Source: Novosphingobium sp.
GTDB taxonomy: Bacteria > Pseudomonadota > Alphaproteobacteria > Sphingomonadales > Sphingomonadaceae
Direction: 5' to 3'
DNA: 36,211 bases
Assembly (NCBI GenBank): GCA_029247785.1
Contig: JAQWKP010000215.1
Location: forward strand, 1-36,211
The notes under the pieces were generated by a model. The model was not told where the DNA came from and made no database searches. It saw only the letters and a program-made list of their open reading frames with translations. This document shows, piece by piece, positions 9,039 to 20,500 of the stretch (the first letter of the stretch is position 1; every line of letters starts with the position of its first letter). Position numbers and translations under genes: made by a program.

Positions 9039-11027
9039 TTGGACGATATCCTCCTCATCGTCTTTCTGCCGCTGCTTGCCGCCATCATCGGCGGGTTGGG
9101 CAACCGTGCGCTGGGCAACTTCGTCGTCAAACTGATCACGACCGTAGCACTGTTTGCCTCTTGCGCATTGTCCTGGCCAATCTTCCTCGAGTTCGTCGCC
9201 GGAAATGGCACGACAGAGGTCGTTCCGGTGCTGAAATGGGTGGAGTCGGGCACGCTAAGCTTCGACTGGGCGCTGAGCGTCGATGCGCTGACTGCAGTGA
9301 TGCTGGTTGTCATCACTACCGTCTCGGCCTTCGTTCATCTCTATAGCTGGGGCTATATGGAAGAAGACCCGGATCAACCGCGCTTCTTCGCCTATCTCTC
9401 GCTGTTCACCTTCGCCATGCTGATGCTGGTGACCGCCGATAATCTGGTGCAGATGTTCTTTGGCTGGGAAGGGGTGGGGCTGGCTTCCTACCTGCTGATC
9501 GGCTTCTGGTTCAAGAAACCCAGCGCCAATGCTGCAGCGATCAAGGCCTTCGTCGTCAATCGGGTTGGCGATCTTGGTTTCATGCTTGGCATATTCGGAA
9601 CTTTTCTTGTGTTCGGCACGGTTTCGATACCGGAAATCCTCGCCGCTGCGCCCGCGATGGCCGGATCGACCATCGGTTTTCTCGGCTACCGCTTTGACAC
9701 GATGACAGTGCTTTGCGTGCTGCTGTTTATCGGCGCGATGGGCAAATCTGCCCAGCTTGGCCTCCACACATGGCTGCCTGACGCGATGGAAGGCCCGACC
9801 CCGGTTTCGGCGCTGATCCACGCTGCGACGATGGTGACGGCCGGCGTATTCATGGTCTGCCGACTTTCGCCCATGTTCGAAACCAGCCCGACCGCGCTTG
9901 GCTTCGTCACTTTCATCGGCGCGGCCACCTGCTTCTTTGCTGCGACTATCGGCACCTGTCAGTGGGACATCAAACGGGTCATCGCGTATTCGACCTGCTC
10001 ACAGCTGGGCTATATGTTCTTTGCCGCTGGTGTGGGTGCCTATGGTGTGGCGATGTTCCACCTGTTCACCCATGCATTCTTCAAAGCGTTGCTGTTCCTC
10101 GGTGCCGGCTCTGTGATCCATTCCATGCATCATGAGCAGGACATGCGCTATTTCGGTGGCCTCAGGAAAAAGATCCCGCTGACGTTCTGGGCGATGATGG
10201 CGGGCACGCTGGCGATCACTGGTTTGGGTATCGTCGGCGCATTTGGTTTTGCCGGCTTCTATTCGAAGGACGCGATCCTTGAAGCGGCCTTTGCCAGCGG
10301 CACCGAACTGGGCGGCTTGGCCTTCTGGGCCGGGATTACCGCCGCGCTGCTGACCAGCTTCTATTCGTGGCGGCTGATGTTCCTGACATTCTGGGGCAAG
10401 CCGCGCTGGATCGAGTCTGAGCATGTTCAGCACAGCGTTCACAAGACGCCGGAGACTGCCGAGGATTCTACCGGCGGCTATCAACCGCATGAATCGCCCT
10501 GGACGATACTGGTGCCGCTAGGTGTGCTGAGCGTTGGTGCGATCTTTGCGGGATACGTGTTTCATCACGCTTACATCGAGGACGCAGCCTTCTGGGGCAG
10601 TTCGATCGCTTACAACGAACATCTGATGCACGCGCTGCACGAGGTTCCGACCTGGGTGAAATGGGCACCCTTCGCGGTCATGATCACCGGCTTTGCGATC
10701 GCGTGGTACGGCTATATCCGCAACACCGCCTTCCCGGCGCGTGTGGTGGAGCAAATCGAGGTCGTTCACCGCTTCGTGTTCAACAAATGGTATTTCGACG
10801 AGCTTTATGACTTCCTGTTCGTTCGCCCGGCATTCTGGGTCGGCCGGCTGTTTTGGCGGGCCGGAGATATCGGAATAATCGACCGCTTCGGTCCGAACGG
10901 TGCAGCATGGGCCGTGGCGCACGGCGCGGGATATGCGCAGAAATTGCAGTACGGCTATCTCTATTCCTATGCGCTGGTGATGCTCCTTGGGCTGGTCGGC
11001 GCTGTCAGCTGGATAATCGCAGGATAG
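9039..11027 (+). CDS. nuoL: NADH-quinone oxidoreductase subunit L (NuoL)
   Basis: NuoL is the distal antiporter-like proton-pumping subunit of the complex I membrane arm. The 662-residue protein shows [18 protein letters not shown] with the key glutamate near residue 144. It also has [18 protein letters not shown] with the key lysine near residue 235, followed by [17 protein letters not shown]. The last 150 residues contain the long lateral helix region and a final membrane segment. The start is TTG at 9039, preceded by an AAGGGG ribosome-binding site nine bases upstream and four bases after the nuoK stop; no ATG gives a full N-terminus. Length and motifs are normal. Confidence 0.96.
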   Translation: MDDILLIVFLPLLAAIIGGLGNRALGNFVVKLITTVALFASCALSWPIFLEFVAGNGTTEVVPVLKWVESGTLSFDWALSVDALTAVMLVVITTVSAFVHLYSWGYMEEDPDQPRFFAYLSLFTFAMLMLVTADNLVQMFFGWEGVGLASYLLIGFWFKKPSANAAAIKAFVVNRVGDLGFMLGIFGTFLVFGTVSIPEILAAAPAMAGSTIGFLGYRFDTMTVLCVLLFIGAMGKSAQLGLHTWLPDAMEGPTPVSALIHAATMVTAGVFMVCRLSPMFETSPTALGFVTFIGAATCFFAATIGTCQWDIKRVIAYSTCSQLGYMFFAAGVGAYGVAMFHLFTHAFFKALLFLGAGSVIHSMHHEQDMRYFGGLRKKIPLTFWAMMAGTLAITGLGIVGAFGFAGFYSKDAILEAAFASGTELGGLAFWAGITAALLTSFYSWRLMFLTFWGKPRWIESEHVQHSVHKTPETAEDSTGGYQPHESPWTILVPLGVLSVGAIFAGYVFHHAYIEDAAFWGSSIAYNEHLMHALHEVPTWVKWAPFAVMITGFAIAWYGYIRNTAFPARVVEQIEVVHRFVFNKWYFDELYDFLFVRPAFWVGRLFWRAGDIGIIDRFGPNGAAWAVAHGAGYAQKLQYGYLYSYALVMLLGLVGAVSWIIAG

Positions 11028-11031
11028 ATTG

Positions 11032-12591
11032 ATGGCTGACTTTCCGATCCTGTCCCTGATGCTGGCCGTGCCGCTAGTCGCGGCGCTCATCTGTCTGTTT
11101 GTCGAGGCGAAGGGCGCGCGCACGATCGCGCTTGCTGCAACGCTCGTCGATTTCGCACTCGGCGTACTGCTCTGGGCCAATTACGACATTGGCGGCGCGC
11201 AATGGCAGTTCACTGAGCGAGTCGAGCTGTTTGCTGGTTTCTCCTATGCGCTGGGCATTGATGGCATCGCGCTGATGCTGATCATGCTATCGGTATTCCT
11301 CATGCCGATCTGTATCGGCGCGAGCTGGAAATCGGTCGATAACCGCGTTGGCGAGTACATGGGTTCATTCCTGCTGATGGAAACGCTGATGATCGGCGTG
11401 TTCACTGCGCAGGACCTGTTCCTGTTCTACATCTTCTTCGAGGCCGGCCTGATCCCGATGTATCTGATCATCGGCATCTGGGGCGGGGCCGAGCGGATCT
11501 ACGCCAGCTACAAATTCTTCCTCTACACCCTGCTCGGATCGGTACTTATGCTGATCGCGATGTTGTGGATGGTCAATGAGGCCGGGACGACCACTATCCC
11601 CGTGCTGATGGCTTATGATTTCCCGCCGGGTGCACAGACTTGGCTGTGGCTGGCCTTCTTTGCCAGCTTTGCAGTCAAGATGCCGATGTGGCCGGTCCAT
11701 ACCTGGCTTCCCGACGCCCACGTGCAAGCACCGACTGCCGGCTCGATCATCCTTGCGGGCGTGCTGCTGAAGATGGGCGGTTATGGTTTCATCCGCTTCT
11801 CGCTACCGATGTTTCCGGAAGCTTCGCTTGAGTTCGCCTGGCTGATCTTCGTGCTGGCGATGGTCGCGGTGGTCTATACCAGCCTCGTGGCGTTGGTGCA
11901 GCACGACATGAAGAAGCTGATCGCCTATAGCTCGGTCGCGCATATGGGCATCGTCACCATCGGGCTGTTCGCCTTCAATGTGCAGGGGATCGAAGGCTCG
12001 ATGCTCGTGATGCTGAGCCATGGTCTGGTTTCAGGCGCGCTGTTCCTCAGCGTGGGCGTGATCTACGACCGGCTGCATACGCGCGAGATTGACCGCTACG
12101 GTGGGCTTTCGATCAACATGCCGAAATATTCGCTGTTCTTCATGCTGTTCACCATGGCCTCGGTAGGCCTTCCGGGCACCAGCGGTTTTGTTGGCGAATT
12201 CCTCAGCCTGGCGGGTATCTACCAGGTGTCAACCTGGGTCACTCTGGTGGCGGCCACGGGGATCATCCTTGGCGCGGCTTACATGCTCTATCTTTATCGC
12301 CGGGTGATTTTTGGCGAGCAGAAGAATGAGGATGCGGCCAAGATGCCGGATCTCGATCTGCGTGAGTGGCTGATGATGGGGCCAATCGCCTTGGCGGTGC
12401 TGTGGATGGGGGTTTACCCCGAAAGCTTCCTGGCACCGATGCGCGCGGATATCGCGGCACTTGATGCAAGGGTGGCGCGGGTCAAGCCGGAAGGCGATTC
12501 ACTTTTGAAACTCGCGGAACCCGCAATTGAGGGTGAGGCCACGGAATCTGACGATCACGGCGAAGAGCCAGCGCATGGGGGGGCACACTGA
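11032..12591 (+). CDS. nuoM: NADH-quinone oxidoreductase subunit M (NuoM)
   Basis: NuoM is the middle antiporter-like proton-pumping subunit of complex I. The 519-residue product has the buried glutamate motif FFEAGLIPMYLIIGIWGG near residue 138. It also has the lysine motif FAVKMPMWPVHTWLPDAH near residue 216, followed by QAPTAGSIILAGVLLKMGGYG. The C-terminal 45 residues form an acidic, His-containing cytoplasmic tail (for example ESDDHGEEPAHGGAH). A TTG directly precedes the ATG at 11032 in frame; I chose the ATG, giving MADFPILSLML, four bases after the nuoL stop. The stop shares one base with the nuoN start. Confidence 0.96.
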   Translation: MADFPILSLMLAVPLVAALICLFVEAKGARTIALAATLVDFALGVLLWANYDIGGAQWQFTERVELFAGFSYALGIDGIALMLIMLSVFLMPICIGASWKSVDNRVGEYMGSFLLMETLMIGVFTAQDLFLFYIFFEAGLIPMYLIIGIWGGAERIYASYKFFLYTLLGSVLMLIAMLWMVNEAGTTTIPVLMAYDFPPGAQTWLWLAFFASFAVKMPMWPVHTWLPDAHVQAPTAGSIILAGVLLKMGGYGFIRFSLPMFPEASLEFAWLIFVLAMVAVVYTSLVALVQHDMKKLIAYSSVAHMGIVTIGLFAFNVQGIEGSMLVMLSHGLVSGALFLSVGVIYDRLHTREIDRYGGLSINMPKYSLFFMLFTMASVGLPGTSGFVGEFLSLAGIYQVSTWVTLVAATGIILGAAYMLYLYRRVIFGEQKNEDAAKMPDLDLREWLMMGPIALAVLWMGVYPESFLAPMRADIAALDARVARVKPEGDSLLKLAEPAIEGEATESDDHGEEPAHGGAH

Positions 12592-14054
12592 TGGACTGGT
12601 CACAGTCACTGCGCCTTATCGCGCCTGAGGAAACGCTGACGATTGCCGGGCTTGTGCTGCTGCTGGTCGCCGCCTGGGCTGGAGACAAGGCTGCGCGGGC
12701 GATTACATGGGTTGCGGTTGCCGCCTTGGCTGGCGCGGCTGCCTTTGTCGTTCCGGCCCTGTGCAGCGGCGCAACCGGGCCAGACACCGTTGCCTTTCTC
12801 GGCCAATACCGGGCCGATGCTTTCGCCAGCTTCGCCAAGCTGCTGATCTATGGCGCTGCGGGAGCCTCGCTACTGATCGCGCCAGTTTTCTTTCAGCGCT
12901 ACCAGGCCTATCGCGCCGAATATCCGGTACTGATCCTGTTCGCCGCGCTTGGCATGGGGATGATGGTATCGGCCGGCGACCTGATTACGCTCTATATCGG
13001 CCTCGAGCTCAATTCTCTTGCTGCCTACGTTCTTGCGGCCTTCCTGCGTGCAGATGATCGTTCTGCCGAAGCGGGCCTCAAATATTTCGTGCTCGGCGCG
13101 CTGGCGAGCGGCATCCTGCTATTCGGCATGAGCCTGACTTATGGCTTTACCGGCACCACCAGCTTCGAAGGTATCCGCGCCGCGCTAGATGGTGATCTGG
13201 CGACGGGCGCATTGTTCGGCATTGTCTTCATGCTGGCGGGCCTGGCTTTCAAAATCAGCGCAGTGCCATTCCACATGTGGACACCGGACGTTTACGAAGG
13301 CGCGCCAACGCCGGTCACCACTTTCTTTGCAACCGCGCCCAAGGTGGCAGCTCTGACGCTCACCATGCGGGTTGCGCTCGATGCGTTCGGAGGTCAGGCG
13401 GACGCCTGGAGGCAGATCGTCATCTTCGTCGCGCTGGCCTCGATCGTGGTTGGTGCATTGGGCGCAATCGGCCAGTCGAACATCAAGCGACTGATGGCCT
13501 ATTCCTCGATCAACAATGTCGGCTTCATGCTGATCGGACTTGCCTCAGCGACGCACAGTGGCGCGTCGGCGATGCTGGTCTATCTTGCGATCTATGTCGC
13601 GATGTCGCTGGGCGGATTTGTCGGCGTGTTGATGCTCAAGCGAGAGGATGGCGAACAGGTTGAGGCGATTTCCGACATTTCCGGGCTTTCCAGCACCCGT
13701 CCGGGCCTTGCTGCCGCGCTGGCGATGATCATGTTCAGCCTTGCTGGTATTCCGCCCTTGTTTGGCTTCTGGGGCAAGTTCGTGGTGTTCCAGGCTGCGG
13801 TTCAGGCCGACCTGATCGCCCTGGCAGCGATCGGAATAGCCGCCTCGGTGATCGGCGCATTTTACTACATCAAGATCGTCAAGATCATGTATTTTGACGA
13901 GCCTGCCGATGTCGTGAAAGGCCGGAGCGACTGGATCCATCAAGGGCTGCTGTGTCTCACCGCGCTATTCATCTCTCCGCTTGGCTATTTTCTGACGATA
14001 TGGCTGGGCGGCCTGGCTGATACGGCGGCAAATTCGCTGTTCCCGGCGATTTGA
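12591..14054 (+). CDS. nuoN: NADH-quinone oxidoreductase subunit N (NuoN)
   Basis: NuoN is the third antiporter-like subunit of the membrane arm, next to the NuoH/J/K core. The 487-residue protein has the glutamate motif LYIGLELNSLAAYVL near residue 139. It also carries FKISAVPFHMWTPDVYEG with the lysine near residue 221, followed by APTPVTTFFATAPK. About 14 membrane segments are expected, which fits the length. It ends the complex I block, and the TTG of birA overlaps its stop by four bases, so the biotin ligase gene is translated from the same message. Confidence 0.96.
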   Translation: MDWSQSLRLIAPEETLTIAGLVLLLVAAWAGDKAARAITWVAVAALAGAAAFVVPALCSGATGPDTVAFLGQYRADAFASFAKLLIYGAAGASLLIAPVFFQRYQAYRAEYPVLILFAALGMGMMVSAGDLITLYIGLELNSLAAYVLAAFLRADDRSAEAGLKYFVLGALASGILLFGMSLTYGFTGTTSFEGIRAALDGDLATGALFGIVFMLAGLAFKISAVPFHMWTPDVYEGAPTPVTTFFATAPKVAALTLTMRVALDAFGGQADAWRQIVIFVALASIVVGALGAIGQSNIKRLMAYSSINNVGFMLIGLASATHSGASAMLVYLAIYVAMSLGGFVGVLMLKREDGEQVEAISDISGLSSTRPGLAAALAMIMFSLAGIPPLFGFWGKFVVFQAAVQADLIALAAIGIAASVIGAFYYIKIVKIMYFDEPADVVKGRSDWIHQGLLCLTALFISPLGYFLTIWLGGLADTAANSLFPAI

Positions 14055-14773
14055 TCCAAACGCTTACAGAAACCGGATCGACCAATGCGGACCTCGCTGC
14101 GCGCTTGAGTGCTGGCGAATATTTGCCGGAAGGTGACTGGCTTGTCGCTGATCGACAGGTGGACGGGCGCGGGCGGCAGGGACGGCAATGGCTGGACGGG
14201 CAGGGTAATTTCATGGGCTCGACCGTGGTTCACCTGCGCGATGGCGATCCGCCGGCCCAGACGCTTGCTCTGGCCACCGCAATCGCGTTGCATCAGATCG
14301 TCAGCCAATATTTGCCCCACAATCTCAAAGCCATGTTGAAATGGCCCAACGATATACTCGTGGATGGTGCCAAACTCGCCGGAATCCTTCTGGAGAGAGT
14401 CGCCGATTCACTAATCATTGGTGTCGGCGTGAATTTGAAATCTGCCCCCGATTTGCCGGATCGCCTAGCAATTGCGCTGTCGCAACTGGGCGACGTTCCG
14501 GATCGCCACGATTTCGCAACGAAGCTTGCAGACCAGTTCGATATCGAGCTTGATCGCTGGCGCAGCTATGGTCTCGCGCCTATCATCGCGCGATGGCTGA
14601 ATGCCGCTCACAGCCTCGGCACTCCTCTGGATGTGCAGACCCAGGACGAAACAAGGCTCAACGGTACTTTTGCCGGGCTTGAAAGCGACGGTAGCTTGCA
14701 ACTTCGCTTGGCGGACGGCACCACAACTGCCATTCACGCGGGCGAAGTTCTCCTGGCAGGCAATCGTGACTAA
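14051..14773 (+). CDS. birA: biotin--[acetyl-CoA-carboxylase] ligase, group I (no DNA-binding domain)
   Basis: This enzyme makes biotinyl-AMP and attaches biotin to the carrier protein of acetyl-CoA carboxylase and related carboxylases. The 240-residue product shows the ligase signature GRGRQGRQW at 39-47, KWPNDILVDGAKLAGIL with the catalytic-type lysine near 108, and IIGVGVNL. There is no N-terminal winged-helix domain, so unlike E. coli BirA it should not repress transcription. The C-terminal SH3-like cap is present (GTFAGLESDGSL and on). The TTG start overlaps the nuoN TGA by four bases. Placement right after nuoN and before coaX is common in alphaproteobacteria, as I recall. The functional assignment is firm. 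Confidence 0.94.
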   Translation: MIQTLTETGSTNADLAARLSAGEYLPEGDWLVADRQVDGRGRQGRQWLDGQGNFMGSTVVHLRDGDPPAQTLALATAIALHQIVSQYLPHNLKAMLKWPNDILVDGAKLAGILLERVADSLIIGVGVNLKSAPDLPDRLAIALSQLGDVPDRHDFATKLADQFDIELDRWRSYGLAPIIARWLNAAHSLGTPLDVQTQDETRLNGTFAGLESDGSLQLRLADGTTTAIHAGEVLLAGNRD

Positions 14774-14788
14774 GGATGTGAATGCGCC

Positions 14789-15568
14789 ATGCTGTTAGCT
14801 GTTGATGCGGGGAATACGAATGTCGTGTTTGCGGTCTATGAGGGGCGCAAATCCAAGGCGCGCTGGCGTATTGCCACCGATCCTCGCCGGACGGGTGACG
14901 AATATGCCGTCTGGCTGATGCAATTGCTCGAAATCCGGGGGCTGGAGCGCAGCGACATCACCGAGATCATCATTTCGACCGTAGTTCCGCGTGCGCTGCA
15001 TAATCTGGATGTGCTTGCGCGCAATTATTTCAATGTTGAACCGCTGATTGCTGGTTCTGGCGCCGCCGATTACGCGATTGCCATCGATGTCGACGAGCCG
15101 CGCTCGCTTGGTGCAGATCGGGCCGTCAATGCGGTCGCCGCCCATGACAAATATGGCGGCGACCTGATTATCGTCGATTTCGGCACTGCCACCACGCTGG
15201 ATGCGATCGATTTCAACGGGGCCTACAAAGGCGGGATCATCGCGCCGGGCATCAATCTTTCGCTCGATGCGCTGGTCGGACATACCGCGATGCTGCCGCG
15301 CATCGCCATTGATGTCCCCGAGACAGACAGCGTTATCGGGCGCAATACCGAGGACCAGATGCTGATCGGGGTATTCTGGGGCTATGTGGCGATGATGGAG
15401 GGGCTGATTGCACGCATGCGCGCCGAGATAGGCCGACCAGCCAAGGTGGTCGCAACAGGGGGGCTCGCAGTGCTGTTCGACCAGGCGAGCGACATATTCG
15501 ATGTCGTCGATGGCGATTTGACTCTCGACGGCCTGGCCCTGCTGGCTGAGCGGGCAGCTGGCCAGTGA
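14789..15568 (+). CDS. coaX: type III pantothenate kinase (CoaX)
   Basis: CoaX phosphorylates pantothenate with ATP, the first step of coenzyme A synthesis, and is insensitive to feedback by CoA in characterised members. The 259-residue protein begins [19 protein letters not shown] with the phosphate-binding Asp6. GADR at 108-111 and DFGTATT at 130-136 are the other two conserved sites of this ASKHA-fold family, and all expected acidic residues are present. The ATG lies 15 bases after the birA stop, with AAGGA about 12 bases upstream. Its stop overlaps the GTG of the RNase J gene by four bases. Confidence 0.95.
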   Translation: MLLAVDAGNTNVVFAVYEGRKSKARWRIATDPRRTGDEYAVWLMQLLEIRGLERSDITEIIISTVVPRALHNLDVLARNYFNVEPLIAGSGAADYAIAIDVDEPRSLGADRAVNAVAAHDKYGGDLIIVDFGTATTLDAIDFNGAYKGGIIAPGINLSLDALVGHTAMLPRIAIDVPETDSVIGRNTEDQMLIGVFWGYVAMMEGLIARMRAEIGRPAKVVATGGLAVLFDQASDIFDVVDGDLTLDGLALLAERAAGQ

Positions 15569-17190
15569 AACCAGGCAAGGAACTGCTGTTCTGCGCGCTC
15601 GGCGGCTCGGGCGAAATCGGCATGAACGTCAACCTGTATGGGTGTGACGGCAAATGGCTGATGGTCGATCTGGGCATGACCTTTGGCGCAAATGAATATC
15701 CCGGAACTGAATTGGTCTTTGCCGATCTCGATTTCATTGAGGAACGCCGCAAGGACCTTATCGGCATCGTGCTGACCCATGCCCATGAGGATCATATCGG
15801 CGCGGTGCCCTACTTCGCTGCCGAACTCGGCGTGCCGCTCTATGCAACGCCCTTCACGGCGAGGCTGGTGCAGGGCAAGCTGGATGAGGCCGGCATTGCC
15901 GATGAAATTGAGCTTCACGTGATCGAGCATCTAGATAGCTTCGATCTCGGCCCGTTCGGCGTGCGCTATGTCCCGCTCGCTCACTCGATCGCCGAGGGCA
16001 ATGCCTTGATGATCGAGACGCCCTATGGACAGATATTCCATACAGGTGACTGGAAGCTTGACGATGAACCCCTGATCGGCACGCCAGCGACCGAAGAAGA
16101 GCTTACCGCCATCGGCGATAGCGGCATTCTTGCGATGGTCTGCGATTCGACCAATGTCTTCAACCATCAGGCATCCGGCTCTGAAGGGGCTGTGCATCGC
16201 GAATTGCTGAAGGAAATGAAGAACCACAGCGGCAAGCGCGTGCTGGTGACGACCTTTGCATCCAATGTCGCACGGTTGCAGACTCTGGGCGAAGTGGCGA
16301 AGGCCAGTAGCCGCCAACTTTGCGTTGCGGGGCGCTCACTCGACCGGATCATCGCCACTGCCAAGGCCAGCGGCTATCTCAAGGATTTTCCTGAAACCGT
16401 CAAGTTTGAAGAGGCGATGGATATCCCGCGCGGCGAAATTATGATCCTTGCCACAGGAGGCCAAGGCGAACCCCGCGCCGCGCTCGCCCGCGTTGCCTCC
16501 GGCTCACACAAGATCAAGCTTGAATCAGGAGATGTCGTATTGTTCTCCAGTAGGCAGATTCCCGGCAATGAAGTAGCCATCGGTCGAATCCAGAACCAGC
16601 TGGCTGACCGCGGTATCCTCATCGTCACCGACAGGCAGAGCCCGATCCATGTTTCAGGCCATCCGGGCAGGCCGGAACTGGAAGCGCTCTATGGATGGTT
16701 GCGACCGGAGATCCTGGTCCCGGTGCATGGCGAGATCAGGCATATGCATGAGCAAGGCAGGCTGGGCCGGGACAATGGTATTGCCAAGGTCGTCGTTCAG
16801 AAAAACGGCGATCTTGTGCGGCTCGCGCCTGGAGAGCCGGGTAAGTTTGATGAAGTACGAGCGGGTAGGTTTGTGCTCGATGGTGACATCATTGCCCCTG
16901 CCGATGGCGAAGCGATCGTCATGCGCAGGCGGCTTGCTCATAGCGGGATTGTCAGCGTTGCCGTCGATGGCGAGGGCCAGGTCGAGATAGCAGCGATGGG
17001 CCTCCCGCTTGACGAGGATTACGATGATTTCGTTGCCGAGGCGTCGCGCGATGTGGCCAAGGCTCTATCGAAGCTTGGCAAGGCAGAACGTGCTGACCGG
17101 ATCGAGGCAGCTCGGCTCGCGGCCCGGCGTGCGGCCAATCGCTGGTGTGGAAAGAAGCCGCAAGTGCAGGTCCTGCTGGTCGGGCAATAG
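15565..17190 (+). CDS. rnj: ribonuclease J
   Basis: RNase J is a metallo-beta-lactamase/beta-CASP nuclease with 5'-3' exonuclease and endonuclease activity, used for mRNA turnover and rRNA 5'-end maturation. The 541-residue protein has the zinc motif THAHEDH at 71-77. The next metal ligands are H140 (PLAHSIAEG) and D162 (HTGDWKLD). The beta-CASP region includes [21 protein letters not shown] and HVSGHPGR, followed by PVHGEIRH. A short basic tail ends the protein. The GTG start overlaps the coaX stop by four bases. Length and motifs are normal, so it should be active. It sits directly upstream of the DUF1467 gene. Confidence 0.95.
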   Translation: MKPGKELLFCALGGSGEIGMNVNLYGCDGKWLMVDLGMTFGANEYPGTELVFADLDFIEERRKDLIGIVLTHAHEDHIGAVPYFAAELGVPLYATPFTARLVQGKLDEAGIADEIELHVIEHLDSFDLGPFGVRYVPLAHSIAEGNALMIETPYGQIFHTGDWKLDDEPLIGTPATEEELTAIGDSGILAMVCDSTNVFNHQASGSEGAVHRELLKEMKNHSGKRVLVTTFASNVARLQTLGEVAKASSRQLCVAGRSLDRIIATAKASGYLKDFPETVKFEEAMDIPRGEIMILATGGQGEPRAALARVASGSHKIKLESGDVVLFSSRQIPGNEVAIGRIQNQLADRGILIVTDRQSPIHVSGHPGRPELEALYGWLRPEILVPVHGEIRHMHEQGRLGRDNGIAKVVVQKNGDLVRLAPGEPGKFDEVRAGRFVLDGDIIAPADGEAIVMRRRLAHSGIVSVAVDGEGQVEIAAMGLPLDEDYDDFVAEASRDVAKALSKLGKAERADRIEAARLAARRAANRWCGKKPQVQVLLVGQ

Positions 17191-17192
17191 GG

Positions 17193-17486
17193 ATGAAGCT
17201 GACCTCGATCATCGCCATCTATTTGCTGTTCGTGGCGCTCAGCCTGTTCCTTGTCCTGCCATTCGGGATCAAGACTCACGACGAGGCGGGCATCGGAAAG
17301 GTCACTGGCCAGGCAGAAAGCGCGCCGGCCAATTTCAGGCCAGGACGCATTGCTCTGCGCGCTATGACTCTGGCTGCTGTCCTGTTCGGGCTGTATTATG
17401 CCAATTACGTCAATGGCTGGATCGGTGCCCAGGACCTGAATATTTTCGGCACGCCGCCCGGCTCCGAAGAAGTGGCCGGAGCTTGA
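17193..17486 (+). CDS. DUF1467 family membrane protein
   Basis: This 97-residue protein begins MKLTSIIAIYLLFVALSLF and contains LPFGIKTHDEAG, the pattern I associate with the DUF1467 family found downstream of RNase J in alphaproteobacteria. There are two predicted membrane segments, at about residues 5-24 and 55-75, joined by a polar loop. Function is unknown. I chose the ATG at 17193, two bases after the rnj stop; the open frame reaches back to 17145 inside rnj, but those residues do not look like a membrane-protein start. It is the last gene of the + strand unit and ends 17 bases from the convergent coiled-coil gene. Confidence 0.85.
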   Translation: MKLTSIIAIYLLFVALSLFLVLPFGIKTHDEAGIGKVTGQAESAPANFRPGRIALRAMTLAAVLFGLYYANYVNGWIGAQDLNIFGTPPGSEEVAGA

Positions 17487-17498
17487 ACTACGAAGCTC
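17479..17498. terminator. possible bidirectional hairpin between convergent genes
   Basis: GAGCTT at 17479-17484 pairs with AAGCTC at 17493-17498 around an eight-base loop. It overlaps the end of the DUF1467 gene and lies just before the convergent coiled-coil gene stop at 17504. The stem is only six base pairs and no T-run follows on either strand, so it is at best a weak terminator. Confidence 0.25.
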
Positions 17499-17503
17499 AA
17501 GGA

Positions 17504-20500
17504 TCAGTCGCGGAGGCGTTCAATGCCCTGTGCCAGCGCGACGTAAAGCTTGCCCATATCCGACGATAGCAGTGTTACGCCCAGCGCATGACCGTCTCGC
17601 GTCGACAGCACCTGGCGCAGTATCGCCTCGAAATCGTGGACATAGCGGCTGACATGCTCGCGGAAATCCTGGTCGCGCTCGTAAACCTGCTGGATCGACT
17701 TGGCATCGCTGGAATCAATCAGGTTGACCGCACGTCTGGTAAAAATTCCCCGGTCTCCACGCAGATAGGCTGCCCATGACGTGTCCGATACTTCGGTGGA
17801 TAGCGCCTTGGCGATGTCGATTGAGTTGGAATTGAGCGTCTCGGTGATCAGCGCTACGCGGCGAGAGAAATCATTGTCGACCTGTTCTTCGGCACGCTCT
17901 CGCGCATGGGTGACCCGCTGCTCGAGATTGCCAACCAATTCGCTGACTGCTGCAAGCTGATCGCGCAGCTGGATAGTCGCTTCCCGACTCACTCCGGAGG
18001 CATGGGCGGCAGCCTGTTCCAGCTTGCCGGATGCTTCTGCGGTTGAGATGCGGATCGCTCGGTCGATCGCTTCGGCGCTTACCGCGCCAAGCCTTTCGGC
18101 CAGCGCATTTATGCTTGAGGCCCCGGTTTCATCGATTGCCGCCACCGTATCGCGGGCCGATTGCGAGAGTTTTTCGAGAGCCTGCGACAACTCGGCCTGG
18201 GCCTTGCCGGCGATCCGCTCGCTATGCTCATCCAGTTCCTCGAGTGAACGGAGGAGGGCGGCAAATGTCTCGTTCTGCTCAACACCGCGATCATTGAGCG
18301 TTTGATGCAGGGCCTCGGCCTGGGACGTCAAAGCGATCAAGGTTTCACCTGAACTCTCGATGCGATCGGCCATTGCATTGCCGGTGCCGCCTGCCTGTTC
18401 GAGCGCCTCGCCTAGATGTGCAATCCTGTTCTCGATCGTAGTGAGGCGCTCCTCGGAGAATTTCAGGGCTTCCGGCAACTCTGCGCGGCTGTTTTCGGCG
18501 CTGGCGTTGATCAACTCCAACAAACGAACGCTCGCATCGGTCAGGCTGGCAACACCCTCTTCGGCTCTTCCCAGCAATGATTGGGCGTGGAACACACCCG
18601 TTGTGATCGATTTCATTCCGTCTGAAATACTTTCTCGTGCCTCGTCGCCGCGCGAAGCAAGTTCGCCGAGGCGCTGGCCGGATGCTTCGAGTTCGGCAGT
18701 GACTTCGCCAGCGGTCTGTGAGATTTCCGCGCCTTGCTGCTGGTGCCTTGAGAGGCGGGTGCCAATTTCCGCGGCTAGGTGGGTGAGCAGCTTGCCCAGA
18801 CCGGCGACGGCCTGTTCCTCGCCTTCTGTCAATTCACTGCGCCTGCGTTCGATTTCCACGGAAATTGTCTGGCCGCGCCGGGTCGCCTCTTTATCGAGGG
18901 CTTCAAACCGCTCTGACAAATCCTTGATGAGGTTTGCGTGGCGATCCTCGAGCCTGCCCTGGTGCAGCGCAACTTGCGAAAGCATGGCGCTTGCTCTGTC
19001 CGACAGCTCGGCGTCGAGAGTTGCGCTCTTTTCCGAAAGCTCGGCCATGACCTGGACGTGGCGCGCTTGCAGAGCTTCCTGCTGCTGGTCCAGTTCCGTG
19101 CCAAGCACCTGTCCACGCCCGGCTATTTCGCGGGAAACAGCTTTGATCCGCTCGGACAGGCCGGTGATCCATTGGCTATTACTCACATCTGCGTCAATAC
19201 GAAGCTGCTCGAGTCCAGTAGAAAAGCTCTCGCTGCTTTGCACAAGTCGGGCTTCGATATTCTCCGCATCTCTCGCGAAATCTTGCAGTCTGGATTGTGC
19301 CGATGCAGCCAAATGCTCCTGTGCGTCTTGCATCGCTGAGAACACCTCGGTGTGGCCAGTTTCGAATGCGGCTAGCCCCGATTGCCATTCCTCGAGCGCC
19401 TGCTTCTCGCTTTCGAGTAGCGAGTCCGAGATCGCGGTTCCCTCGTAGCGCAATTCAGATAGCCGGGTCCTGAGCGAAGCGAGCCGCTCTTCCTCCTGTC
19501 TCTCGACTATCTCTTTCGCTTCGTCCAGCTCTTCGCCAAGCGCCTTGGCGCGACTGCGGATTGTTCCCAGCGCTTCGACCTCGCGCATCTCGAGCTGTGT
19601 ACGGAATTCGGCCCCCTCCTTGTTGAGCGCAGCAAAGTGAGTGGTGGCGACATTTGCCATCTGGTCGCAATGGCGCTGGAATTCCTCGATCGTCTCGCTG
19701 GTGTGTTTACGCAGCACGATAATTTCGCGACTGCACGCCTGACCGAACTCGTTCAAGCGGTTGAAGCCATCGATCATTTCCTCGATTTGAACTTTGGCGG
19801 TTCGTCCGGCGTTGGCGATATTGTTGGTTACGTCCTTGGCCGAGCTGGCGATCACTGGTAGTTGGCCGCGCAGCTTTTCCATGTTCTCAAGCGCGGCTTC
19901 GCTAACACTGCCGATCGCTTCAACACGTTCGCCATTGTCCTGGACAAGCTCTTGCAGCCGATCAGCATTATGGCTGAGCCGGTCGGAAGCCATGCGGCCA
20001 AGCGCTTCGAGATCGCGCGACTGGGAGGCAAGGAACTCGCGCGCAAGGCTCAATTCGCGATTGACAGTCAGCAGACGCGCTTCAAGTCGGCTTGATTCAT
20101 CTGAAAGTAGCCGAGCAGCATTTCCGAAGCGGTTTGATTCTCTACGGCTGTTTCGCATCAATAGCAGCCAACCCAAGCTTATCAGCATGATGGGAACGGA
20201 CCATTGCGTGATTAATCCCGCCCAACCGGCAGGAGTGAGCCCAAGCTGCAACTCGCTCCATCGCGCCCACCCGAAAAATCCCGTCCAGGAGATGGCAGCG
20301 ATTCCCGCGAGTGCGTGGGGGATCCAAGCGAGAAATGAATGGGAGCCACTTTCCTCTTCCAGGTCATCTGCTTCGACGGTCCAGTCTGATTCCTCGTCAA
20401 TGGTGTCGGTCAGCAGGAGTTCGCTTCCCTCCTCCATCTCGATTTGCGTACCCTCGGCAGGCGCTTTTTCGTCGCCAGAGCCGAATGCGATGATCCGATT

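Noticed and set aside
18360-19448. 362-residue open frame on the + strand
   Set aside because: It lies entirely antisense to the coiled-coil gene, is extremely rich in Ser, Arg and Ala, and has no domain motif; it is a by-product of high GC and the coiled-coil codon pattern.
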